DNA of 49,556 nt from Actinomycetales bacterium. GTDB lineage: Bacteria > Actinomycetota > Actinomycetes > Actinomycetales > Dermatophilaceae. Location: assembly GCA_012729695.1 (NCBI GenBank), contig JAAYCP010000129.1:1-49556 (forward strand). Direction: 5' to 3'. Below the pieces are notes generated by a model. It worked only from the letters and a program-made list of their open reading frames with translations. It was not told the origin of the DNA and ran no database searches. Positions 8,950-15,188 of the stretch are shown here, in pieces. Position numbers and translations under genes: made by a program. The stretch's first letter is position 1, and every line of letters begins with the position of its first letter.

Positions 8950-9465
8950 TCACCCGTCGATCGTGGTGACGAACTCCCCGTCGTTGACGGAGACCGTGAC
9001 GGGCAGCTCGGCATGCCCGAGCGGAACGGCGAACTGCACAGGCTGGAGCACCTGCGCACACATCCCCTCCTGCGCCACCGTGGTCAGCTGCACCGTGATC
9101 GTGTCGGCTTCGGTATCAACCGAGTAGGCCACCTTGTGACACGGCGTGGGGGTACTACCGACGACGTCGAGAAAGAGCTGCACCGGGTACGACTCGGCCA
9201 CGCGCACGTCGATCTCGTCGATGTAGAGAGGCGAGTCCCCCACGGTGTCGCTCAGCAGGGGCCCTGGCCCGTCGTTGCCGTCGTCATCGGTCCCGACGTC
9301 GCCGTCGGAGGTCTGGACGGGAGAGTCCGGGTCAGGGCCTGCGCCCGGGCCGTCCGAGGGAGCGGCCGAGCCGCAGCCGGCCAGGAGCAGGACCAGGGCG
9401 ACAACCACTCCGAGGTGGCGTCTTCTCACGATGCTTGTCGAGGTGCTCGTCATGGTGCTCGTCAT
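8950..9465 (-). CDS. Putative secreted lipoprotein, unknown function
   Basis: A 171-residue protein with a lipoprotein signal peptide: basic n-region (RRRH), hydrophobic core (about 18-28) and lipobox LAGC with the acylated Cys at residue 31. An Asp/Gly/Pro-rich linker (about 33-70) follows, then a small beta-rich domain with two cysteines (in TPCHK and GMCAQ) that could form a disulfide. No family is recognised. The first 8 codons are a 12-bp tandem repeat (MTST twice), so two ATGs 12 nt apart (9465, 9453) are both possible starts. A TAGCGT box (9475-9480) sits 9 nt before the first, hinting at a nearly leaderless transcript. Confidence 0.72.
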   Translation of the reverse strand: MTSTMTSTSTSIVRRRHLGVVVALVLLLAGCGSAAPSDGPGAGPDPDSPVQTSDGDVGTDDDGNDGPGPLLSDTVGDSPLYIDEIDVRVAESYPVQLFLDVVGSTPTPCHKVAYSVDTEADTITVQLTTVAQEGMCAQVLQPVQFAVPLGHAELPVTVSVNDGEFVTTIDG

Positions 9466-9470
9466 GGTGC
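9443..9470. repeat. 12-bp tandem repeat spanning the lipoprotein start codon
   Basis: The 12-mer GTGCTCGTCATG (plus strand) occurs at 9443-9454 and 9455-9466, with a partial third copy. Each unit contains an in-frame ATG of the minus-strand lipoprotein gene, so a change of unit number keeps the frame and adds or removes a start codon. Confidence 0.85.
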
Positions 9471-9491
9471 TCGGACGCTACCCCAGCGCAC

Positions 9492-9566
9492 GGAGTTCCC
9501 GGGGTCGCCCTTTCGAGGAGTTCCAGGAGTCGCTCTGTCCTGGAGTCCCGGGGTCATGGGTCCGGT
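9492..9566. repeat. Imperfect 25-bp direct repeat, three copies
   Basis: Three GGAGTTCC-like segments begin at 9492, 9517 and 9542, each 25 bp apart, with matching downstream bases. They run from the space upstream of the lipoprotein gene into the 3' end of the TadE-like gene (stop at 9554). Confidence 0.6.
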
Positions 9567-9964
9567 GGAGCCGGTCCGGCCCGCGCCACGGCCGTGGCGG
9601 GCCCGCTGACCCCGGGAAGCCTGCCGAGGTGTCCCGGGGCCACGGGGACGGCCACGGACACCGTCACGTTGACTCCACCGTCAAGGACGCAGGAGCGGAG
9701 CCGGGCTCCGTTGAGGGCAGCGACGTGGGCTGCCACGGCACACGCCCCGCTCGACAGCCCCTCACCCGGATCCCCGTATCGCATCCCCGCGACAGCCACT
9801 GTCGCTGCGGCCAACGCGCTGAGGTCGGCAGCCGCACGCGCCTGAGCCGACCCCCTGACGGCGCCGAGGACCAGGGCGAGTCCCAGGACCAGCACCAGGC
9901 TCATCCCACAGCAGCCGACGACGAGCACGGTCGCTGCGCCGCGATCCACGGAGTGCTGCCTCAC
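9554..9964 (-). CDS. TadE-like protein of the helicase/secretion neighbourhood
   Basis: A 136-residue protein with one N-terminal hydrophobic helix (about 12-37), preceded by RGAATVLVVG and followed by a short small-residue-rich domain. Length, the DRGAATV start and the position next to TadE match the actinobacterial 'helicase/secretion neighbourhood TadE-like' family (Rv3654c type). These are presumed minor pseudopilins or surface components of a Tad-like pilus. It overlaps the upstream TadE gene by 4 bases (ATGA) and is the last gene of the Tad operon. Role is by family and context only. Confidence 0.85.
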   Translation of the reverse strand: MRQHSVDRGAATVLVVGCCGMSLVLVLGLALVLGAVRGSAQARAAADLSALAAATVAVAGMRYGDPGEGLSSGACAVAAHVAALNGARLRSCVLDGGVNVTVSVAVPVAPGHLGRLPGVSGPATAVARAGPAPPDP

Positions 9965-10323
9965 GGCTCGCCCTCCACCCGCGCGGTGGCCTCGACTGGA
10001 CCCGGGTCCGGCAGAACAAGACCGACCAGCCCAGCCCGGGCCGGGGCACGCACCGCGACGGTCACGAAGCTACCGCTCACCCTCACGGCGTACGTGGCCC
10101 CCTGCGGCAGCGCCTCGCGTGACCTCGCCCAGGCCTCTGAGACATCACCCCCGCGGGCTGCCTCGCGGGCAACCGTTCCGGCAACAGAGACAGCAGCAGC
10201 GCGGTCCAGCCCGGTGCGCACGACTCCGAGGACCAGGGAGAGGACGAGCAGGAGCGTGACGAGCCCGACCGCCAGCTCTGCGCTCACCATGCCGGAGTCG
10301 GCACGCTCCCGCCCGCCACGCAT
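9961..10323 (-). CDS. TadE family pseudopilin
   Basis: A 120-residue protein starting MRGGRERADSG. It has a class III prepilin-like cleavage motif: Gly11 before Met12, and Glu16 at the +5 position, then a hydrophobic helix to about residue 36. TadE proteins are minor pilins processed by a TadV-type peptidase and needed for Flp pilus assembly. The ATG at 10323 was chosen over a longer upstream frame because it touches the stop of the Flp gene (TGATG) and the pilin motif lies right behind it. It overlaps the next gene by 4 bases. No prepilin peptidase is encoded in this window. Confidence 0.88.
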   Translation of the reverse strand: MRGGRERADSGMVSAELAVGLVTLLLVLSLVLGVVRTGLDRAAAVSVAGTVAREAARGGDVSEAWARSREALPQGATYAVRVSGSFVTVAVRAPARAGLVGLVLPDPGPVEATARVEGEP

Positions 10324-10553
10324 CAGCTGCTGCCCGAGCTCAGGGCGGTCGTGATGATCGTCGTCAGGGCCGACTGGACGGCTCCGCTCTTGACGACGGC
10401 CATCAGGACGACCGCGAAGGCGACGGCCGCCATCGTCCCCACGGCGTACTCGGCGGTGGTCATCCCGGCCTCCCGAGCAGTCCGGTGGATCCGGTCGGGA
10501 CGCCGGATGCGTGGCCTGATCCGCCGCAGGAGCTGGATCAATCGTGTTGTCAT
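10323..10553 (-). CDS. Flp-type major pilin (DUF4244)
   Basis: A 76-residue protein with a strongly basic leader (residues 1-29, rich in Arg), then the Flp prepilin cleavage motif: Gly30, MTTAE, Tyr36, with Glu35 at +5. A single hydrophobic helix (about 37-60) and a Ser/Thr/Gly-rich end follow. This is the expected architecture of the pilin subunit polymerised by the Tad apparatus; the actinobacterial family is DUF4244. An AAGGTG ribosome site lies upstream of ATG 10553. Unlike its tightly overlapping neighbours, it is separated from tadC by 139 nt containing a hairpin, suggesting separate control of its level. Confidence 0.9.
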   Translation of the reverse strand: MTTRLIQLLRRIRPRIRRPDRIHRTAREAGMTTAEYAVGTMAAVAFAVVLMAVVKSGAVQSALTTIITTALSSGSS

Positions 10554-10569
10554 GCTTCACCTTTCGCGA

Positions 10570-10603
10570 GTGACGGACCTCCTCGCACCGTGCGAGCCGT
10601 CAC
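10570..10603 (-). promoter_or_regulatory. Intercistronic hairpin just upstream of the Flp pilin ribosome site
   Basis: GTGACGG (10570-10576) pairs with CCGTCAC (10597-10603), and inside it CTCGCA pairs with TGCGAG. On the minus strand the structure ends a few bases before the pilin's AAGGTG site, in the only sizeable gap of the operon. It may protect a processed pilin mRNA or attenuate transcription. Confidence 0.45.
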
Positions 10604-10692
10604 CCTCGAGCCTCGGCCAGCCCACGATTGCCCGACCAGGGGAAGTCGCACGCTGTGGACGACACCCCCGATGGCCAGGCGGCGTGTTCGTG

Positions 10693-11247
10693 CTACGGAG
10701 TGAGGGAGCCCGACGTCATGACGATCACGAGCGGGATGACGGTCGTGCACATGAAGGCCGGCAGCAGGGCGAGGCCGAGCGGAAGCACGAGCCGGACACT
10801 CACCCGTCCGATCGACGCCTCCCTGGCCACGCTCTCCCGTCGCAGGATCGTTGCAGCGGCACCGAGGAGCAGCGCCGCCGGCGCGATGCCGGCCCGGTCG
10901 GCGACGGTCATCGCGGACGCCACAGGCGCCCAGACCTGCGGGGCCGCGCTCCACGCGGCGAGGGAGTCCTCACCGTGGCCATACGCCTCGACGACGGGCG
11001 CGAGATCCCGAGCGAGCTCAGGCGGCAGGTGCCCGGCGACCCGCGCCACCGCCGACCCGAGGGGGAGCCCGGCCCGCAGCGCGATGACGAGCAGCTGGGC
11101 CGCGACGGCGACGGCCGTCATGGAGGCGGCGGTCGGGTGAGAGCAGACGCGGCTCCCGCGCCACAGCACGGTTCGCGGATCCGCCCAGGGTGATGGCCAG
11201 AGGAGGGAGCCCGTGAGGACCGCCAGCAGAGCCAGAGCGGTCGTCAT
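10693..11247 (-). CDS. tadC: Type II secretion system F-domain protein, TadC-like
   Basis: A 184-residue inner-membrane protein: an N-terminal hydrophobic helix, a T2SSF cytoplasmic domain (LRAGLPLGSAVARVAGHLPP through about residue 150), and a C-terminal pair of hydrophobic stretches ending the protein. TadB and TadC form the membrane platform over which the CpaF ATPase drives Flp pilus assembly. The ATG at 11247 overlaps the tadB stop by 4 bases (ATGA); the longer upstream frame overlaps tadB and lacks family similarity. At 184 residues it is shorter than proteobacterial TadC (about 300), as is usual in the actinobacterial loci. Confidence 0.87.
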   Translation of the reverse strand: MTTALALLAVLTGSLLWPSPWADPRTVLWRGSRVCSHPTAASMTAVAVAAQLLVIALRAGLPLGSAVARVAGHLPPELARDLAPVVEAYGHGEDSLAAWSAAPQVWAPVASAMTVADRAGIAPAALLLGAAATILRRESVAREASIGRVSVRLVLPLGLALLPAFMCTTVIPLVIVMTSGSLTP

Positions 11248-11945
11248 GGCGACCGTGACTGCTGAGCGACGTCGACATAGCTGCGCGGACGGAGGGCGGC
11301 GGCGACCAGGGACTTGCTCCACTGCCAGCCCCCCGCCGCGAGCACGAGTCCGAGTCCGAGACTCAGCGCCGCCGGCAGGCTGCCGTACAGGTCGGTGGGG
11401 TCCGCCCCGACGACGAGTGCCAGGACCGGCCCGGCAACGGGGAGGAGCGCGAGCAGTCTCCGTGATGCCTGCGGGCCGGCCGCCATCGCGTCCAGCTGTC
11501 CATGGATGCGGGACTCCTCCCGCAGGTGGCCGGCAAGCACGTCCAGGGCGTCCGCAAGTGGCGAGCCCGTCGCGGTTGCGAGCTCCCACACCGCAGCGAG
11601 GAGGTCATAGGCCTCTGCCGCACGGCCCGGGCCCTCGGTAGCGCGCCATGCCGTTGCCGTGGCCTCTCCTCGGTCTACGCGGTCTGCGACCCTCGTGAGG
11701 CGCGCCCGCTCAGCAGAGCCCCACTCGGTCGTCTCGATGACGAGTCGCAGGGCCGGACCCGGAGGTAGACCGGCACGCAGCCCGGCAGCCGCGATCTCCA
11801 GACCGTCGGCGATCCGCTGCGGATCTGAGCCCGGTGGTGGTCCCCCGAGCGACCTCGGCCTGCCGCGCATCCTGGGCTGGCCGCGCGGCGTCGGCGCGCC
11901 GCGCATCGCGGATCCTCGATGCGCCGTCCGTCCCACACCGCACAT
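11244..11945 (-). CDS. tadB: Type II secretion system F-domain protein, TadB-like
   Basis: A 233-residue protein with a T2SSF domain in the middle (RIADGLEIAAAGLRAGLPPG at about 43-62, through LAGHLREESRIHGQLDA) and two C-terminal hydrophobic segments (PVAGPVLALVVG and SLGLGLVLAAGG). It pairs with TadC as the assembly platform. ATG 11945 begins one base after the cpaF stop (TGAGATG), so translational coupling is likely. An internal ATG at 11906 or 11870 is possible because the first 30 residues are low-complexity (RGAPTPRGQPRMRGRP). Confidence 0.85.
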   Translation of the reverse strand: MCGVGRTAHRGSAMRGAPTPRGQPRMRGRPRSLGGPPPGSDPQRIADGLEIAAAGLRAGLPPGPALRLVIETTEWGSAERARLTRVADRVDRGEATATAWRATEGPGRAAEAYDLLAAVWELATATGSPLADALDVLAGHLREESRIHGQLDAMAAGPQASRRLLALLPVAGPVLALVVGADPTDLYGSLPAALSLGLGLVLAAGGWQWSKSLVAAALRPRSYVDVAQQSRSP

Positions 11946-11946
11946 C

Positions 11947-12906
11947 TCACGGTCCGGCAGGCACATGCTCGGGGTGCGCAGCCGCACGAGCAGTCGCGAC
12001 AGCGGGGCTGGGACGGCTTCCTGCCGCGACCGTCCACTCGACGATCTCGCGCACCCGCCTCGTCCCGGCCTCGCGCTCCAGGTGCACCACCGCGTCGATC
12101 GCCGCCAGGGCCTGGCTGCGGACCGCCGCTTCAGGCAGACCGGCAAGCGAACCGAGGGCCGCCAGCCGGGTCATGACATCCTGAGCGGAGTTGGCGTGGA
12201 TCGTGGCGAAGCCACCCTCGTGCCCGGTGTTGAACGCCCGGAAGAGGTCGATGACCTCGGCCCCGCGCACCTCCCCCACGACGAGGCGGTCGGGGCGCAT
12301 CCGCATGGCCTGCCTCACCAGCTCGGTCATGGTGACCTCGCCTGCTCCCTCGACGTTCCGGTGGCGCGCCTGAAGGCGGACCACGTGGGGATGCGTGACG
12401 GGAACCTCACTCACGTCCTCGACGACGACGACCCGCTCGTGCGGAGGCACCAACGCCAGCAGCGCCGCAAGCAGAGTCGTCTTGCCGGTGCCCGTGCCCC
12501 CGGAGACGAGGACGGAGCGACGACGGTGCACCAGCTCGTGGAGGGTCTCCGTCTGAGCAGGCGTGAGGGACCCGCTCGCCTGGAGCTGCTCGGTGCTCAA
12601 CGCCCTCCGGCGCGGCACACGCAGCGAGATGTGCGCTCCGTCCGTCGCGATCGGAGCCAGCACCGCGTGCAGGCGCACGCCACCAGGAAGCTGCCCGTCG
12701 GCGTGCGGCATCGCGTCATCGAGCCGGCGCTGGGCGGCCGCTGCCAACCGGATGGCGAGCCGGCGAACGGCCTGCGCGTCATTCAGCGTCAGGTCGGCGC
12801 GTTCCAGGTGCCGTCCGCGGTCGACCCACACCGAGCCGTCCCCGTTGATGAGCACGTCGGTGACCGCCTCGTCGGCGATGAGGTGCGAAATGGCTCGCTC
12901 CATCAC
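11947..12906 (-). CDS. tadA: CpaF/TadA-type secretion ATPase
   Basis: A 319-residue hexameric traffic ATPase of the helicase/secretion neighbourhood type that powers Flp pilus assembly. Visible motifs: Walker A GGTGTGKTT (136-144), Asp box VVVEDV (160-165), Walker B LVVGEVRG (208-215) and His box GFATIHANS (232-240). It is shorter than CpaF of proteobacteria because the N-terminal domain is reduced. GTG 12906 (GTGA overlap with the cpaE-like stop) and ATG 12903 (TGATG) are equally reasonable starts. It lies second in the operon, with genes overlapping on both sides. Confidence 0.94.
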   Translation of the reverse strand: MMERAISHLIADEAVTDVLINGDGSVWVDRGRHLERADLTLNDAQAVRRLAIRLAAAAQRRLDDAMPHADGQLPGGVRLHAVLAPIATDGAHISLRVPRRRALSTEQLQASGSLTPAQTETLHELVHRRRSVLVSGGTGTGKTTLLAALLALVPPHERVVVVEDVSEVPVTHPHVVRLQARHRNVEGAGEVTMTELVRQAMRMRPDRLVVGEVRGAEVIDLFRAFNTGHEGGFATIHANSAQDVMTRLAALGSLAGLPEAAVRSQALAAIDAVVHLEREAGTRRVREIVEWTVAAGSRPSPAVATARAAAHPEHVPAGP

Positions 12907-13667
12907 GCGGTCCGCCGAGTCTCACGCGCAGACGGGTCGCCTGGTGCCCCCCGATCGATGAGGTCGCTCAGCCACAGCGTCTGGAGCATCGCCAGTGCTT
13001 CGTCGGCCACCGCGTCGACGGACGTCGTACGGGTGCCGGGTAGGACACCGCGAGCGGCGAGCCGCGCGATGCGCGGGTCGTCCGCCCAGTGCGCCAGCAG
13101 CGGCACCCCGAGCTGCTGGGCCAGACTGTGGCTCCCCCGAGAGTCCCTCGCACCACGGGTCACGAGGACTGCGTGGGTGCGGGCCAGCGCGCACGTGCAC
13201 CCGACGACGTCGACGTCGTGGAGGCCCTTCGGGGTCAGGCTCCCCAGCACCACGAGCGCATCCATTCGCGACACGACTGCCGCAGGAGGTCGCGGCCCGC
13301 AGTCGATCGTCACCACGTCTGCCTGGGCCGCCACGGCATCGAGTGTCGGGAATACGGCTGACCAGTCCGTCGCGGTCACCGATCTGGCAGCGAGCACGGC
13401 AACGCCGTCGTCCGCAGGCAGGCTGGACAGAGTGATCGGAACGTGTCGATCCTCCGTCGGCCAGATCGGCGCCGACAGGTCCTCCCACCGCGGGCCGGGC
13501 AGGTGCTCGATGCCGAGGACGACGTCGAGCCCGCCCCGGGGATCGAGGTCGACGGCGACGACGGCAAGACACCCCGGCAGCACAGCCCGCGAGCGGACCG
13601 CCAGAGCAGCGGTGAGGGTGGACGCACCGACACCACCCGATGCGCCGAGGACTCCGATCGTGGCCAT
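12903..13667 (-). CDS. CpaE-like ParA/MinD-family protein (Ssd-type), lacking the N-terminal domain
   Basis: A 254-residue P-loop protein of the MinD/ParA superfamily matching the helicase/secretion neighbourhood CpaE-like family (Rv3660c, Ssd). The deviant Walker motif GASGGVGAST sits at residues 8-17, directly after the ATG at 13667. Family members usually carry about 90-100 residues before it, so this one looks N-terminally short; the frame extends only 21 more codons upstream (GTG 13730) and that stretch is not receiver-like. CpaE proteins place the Tad machine at the pole; Ssd has been linked to septum control in mycobacteria. It is the first gene of the Tad operon. Confidence 0.86.
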   Translation of the reverse strand: MATIGVLGASGGVGASTLTAALAVRSRAVLPGCLAVVAVDLDPRGGLDVVLGIEHLPGPRWEDLSAPIWPTEDRHVPITLSSLPADDGVAVLAARSVTATDWSAVFPTLDAVAAQADVVTIDCGPRPPAAVVSRMDALVVLGSLTPKGLHDVDVVGCTCALARTHAVLVTRGARDSRGSHSLAQQLGVPLLAHWADDPRIARLAARGVLPGTRTTSVDAVADEALAMLQTLWLSDLIDRGAPGDPSARETRRTA

Positions 13668-13873
13668 AGAGCGAGCCTGCTGGCGGCAGGTCGCCGGAGC
13701 CCAGCCCCGGGCCGTCGCTGTGGACACCACACCCGGTCCGACCCGTCGGTGTGGACGCCGAGGCCGCAGCTCACCCGCGATGACTCAGGGGTGAGGGAGG
13801 CGAGGCAGGAGAGGCGGAGGAGAGATGGGACCTGCCGGCGAGGAGGCTCAGCAGAGACAATGTCCTCGCGCCG

Positions 13874-13950
13874 GAAAGGGGACGGCCCCGGTCGGGGGGA
13901 CAACCGGGGCCGTCGACGCGCCAAGCCCCGGGGGGGAGAGGCCGGTGCGT
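13874..13950 (-). ncRNA. 6C small RNA
   Basis: On the minus strand two hairpins follow each other, each with a run of cytosines in its loop, the defining feature of actinobacterial 6C RNA. Hairpin 1 (13949-13917) has an imperfect stem (CGC.CCGGCC with GGC.UUGG.GCG) and a loop with seven C. Hairpin 2 has a perfect 12-bp stem (13903-13914 with 13881-13892), a 10-nt loop containing CCCCCC, and then CCCTTT, so it also serves as terminator. The M. tuberculosis 6C RNA (B11) lies at the same place, upstream of the Ssd/CpaE-like gene. The 5' end is inferred from the putative promoter at 13957-13987. Confidence 0.85.
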
Positions 13951-13956
13951 CGGTCG

Positions 13957-13987
13957 CTACAACCCTTGCGGGGAGCGAGTGGCTCAA
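13957..13987 (-). promoter_or_regulatory. Putative 6C RNA promoter
   Basis: On the minus strand TTGAGC (13987-13982) and TTGTAG (13962-13957) are 19 nt apart. A start site about 7 nt further on would fall at 13950, exactly where hairpin 1 begins. The -10 match is weak and the spacer long. Confidence 0.4.
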
Positions 13988-14165
13988 TCATGTGTCACGG
14001 GGCGCCTCGGCTGCAAGCCCGTGACCGGTTTAGGCCTCAACTTCCCCTAGATCGCGTGATTCCGCTGTTTGGAAACGATTACGCCACTCGATGCACTCGC
14101 CACAGGACACCGAAAATCGGGAATCCGAAGCATGTCGGAGCAGTCACCCATGCCCCGGCCAGGGA
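13988..14165. other. Non-coding stretch with an inverted repeat upstream of the 6C promoter
   Basis: No gene is supported between the Fic-like gene's stop (14166) and the 6C promoter. It contains an 8-bp inverted repeat, GTCACGGG (13994-14001) and CCCGTGAC (14018-14025), ending 7 bases from the putative 6C -35 box. The rest is less GC-rich than the surroundings and shows no further structure I can assign. It does not fit a riboswitch consensus I know. Confidence 0.5.
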
Positions 14166-15053
14166 TCAACTCGGCAGTCGACCCGCGAGGACCGCGTCGG
14201 CGACCGCTCTCCCCTCATCCGCTGCAGCCACGAGAGCGGCACAGCAGTGCTCCAGCCACAGCCGCACTCCGTCCCGGGAACCGGAGGTGTATGCCGAGAG
14301 CGCTCCGACATAGGCGGTCATCCCTTGGCGGAAGTGCCCCAGCTCGGGCACGGCTACCCCCGTGGGGTCCAGCCCGGTCGCCTGAACCAGGCTGCGCTCC
14401 AGGGCGCGGGCCACGACCCCGTTGGCGCGACGAAACGGACGCAGCGCTGCGATCTCACCATGAGCGATCGCGGCGACGACGACACCGGGCAGCCCGGCAT
14501 GCCCGCGGAGCACGTCACCGAGCAGTGCCAGGCGCTCCGTCACCTCGGAGGGGTCGGGGGCCTCGCCGAGCTCGATGAGCTCCCCACAGCTCTCCCCCGC
14601 CCGGCGCGGACGTCCCAGCCCGTCGCCGGGTCCCCCGTCGGCAGCATCGCCCGACTCCTGCGGCAGGTGCCCTACGGCGGCCACGTGCAGTCGGGCCAAC
14701 GCCTGTGCCGGCGCCGTCAGGACGTAGCCACGCACGTCCTCCGTCGCTGCCGTCGCGGCGATGACACCACGCACGACCTCGTCGACCGGGTCCGGGTCAG
14801 CCGGCCACTCGCGGACGCCCGCGATGTACTCGCGCACCTGGTCCACGGGCAGCCGGGCGCCGTCGAGCTCGCCACTGGCCTGCGCACCCCGTACCCGGGA
14901 CTCGGCAGCCGCCTCCGGGATCCGACGACGGAGCGCCTGGTGCCACCGCAGCGACGTCATCGCCGCTCGCACGTCGTCGATCGGTTGGCGCAGCTCGGGC
15001 CACTCGGCCATCCGGGCAACGGCTGTCACAGCAGGGGTCGGAGATGATGACAC
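14166..15053 (-). CDS. Fic-fold protein with a degenerate active site
   Basis: A 295-residue protein of the Fic/DOC superfamily. Fic enzymes transfer AMP or other phosphates to protein hydroxyls using HPFx[D/E]GN(G/K)R. Here the core reads HGEIAALRPFRRANGVVAR (198-216): the first helix His, PF, NG and final Arg are kept, but the catalytic His of HPF is Arg205 and the metal-binding acidic residue is replaced by Arg. An inhibitory-helix-like SGELDG lies at 60-65. AMPylation by the normal mechanism is therefore unlikely. GTG 15053 is the longest start; ATG 15011 is an alternative, and a GGAGG box sits very close to the GTG. It lies upstream of the 6C RNA and Tad operon. Confidence 0.82.
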   Translation of the reverse strand: MSSSPTPAVTAVARMAEWPELRQPIDDVRAAMTSLRWHQALRRRIPEAAAESRVRGAQASGELDGARLPVDQVREYIAGVREWPADPDPVDEVVRGVIAATAATEDVRGYVLTAPAQALARLHVAAVGHLPQESGDAADGGPGDGLGRPRRAGESCGELIELGEAPDPSEVTERLALLGDVLRGHAGLPGVVVAAIAHGEIAALRPFRRANGVVARALERSLVQATGLDPTGVAVPELGHFRQGMTAYVGALSAYTSGSRDGVRLWLEHCCAALVAAADEGRAVADAVLAGRLPS

Positions 15054-15116
15054 CCCTCCACGCTAGACGTTCACATGCACCGCCCGATCCGCGCCCGGCG
15101 CCTTCCCGTCCGGCAC

Positions 15117-15122
15117 TAGGGT
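15117..15122 (+). promoter_or_regulatory. Putative -10 box for the LytS-type kinase operon
   Basis: TAGGGT fits the actinobacterial TANNNT -10 pattern, 66 nt before the GTG start, in the region divergent from the Fic-like gene. The same hexamer occurs at 32203 and 45948 before other genes. Confidence 0.45.
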
Positions 15123-15188
15123 GTCCGTCACAGGGCAGGACGCGCACGGGCGCTCTGCCCGAGTGTCGACGCGTCCGGAGGTGACACG

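Noticed and set aside
11659-13794. Long plus-strand frame opposite the Tad genes
   Set aside because: Shadow of tadB, cpaF and the CpaE-like gene, with basic, repetitive composition and no domain.
13988-14165. Possible ydaO-type (c-di-AMP) or other riboswitch in the space before the 6C gene
   Set aside because: The hairpin at 13994-14025 lacks the conserved core I know for these classes, and no cell-wall hydrolase gene follows on either strand.
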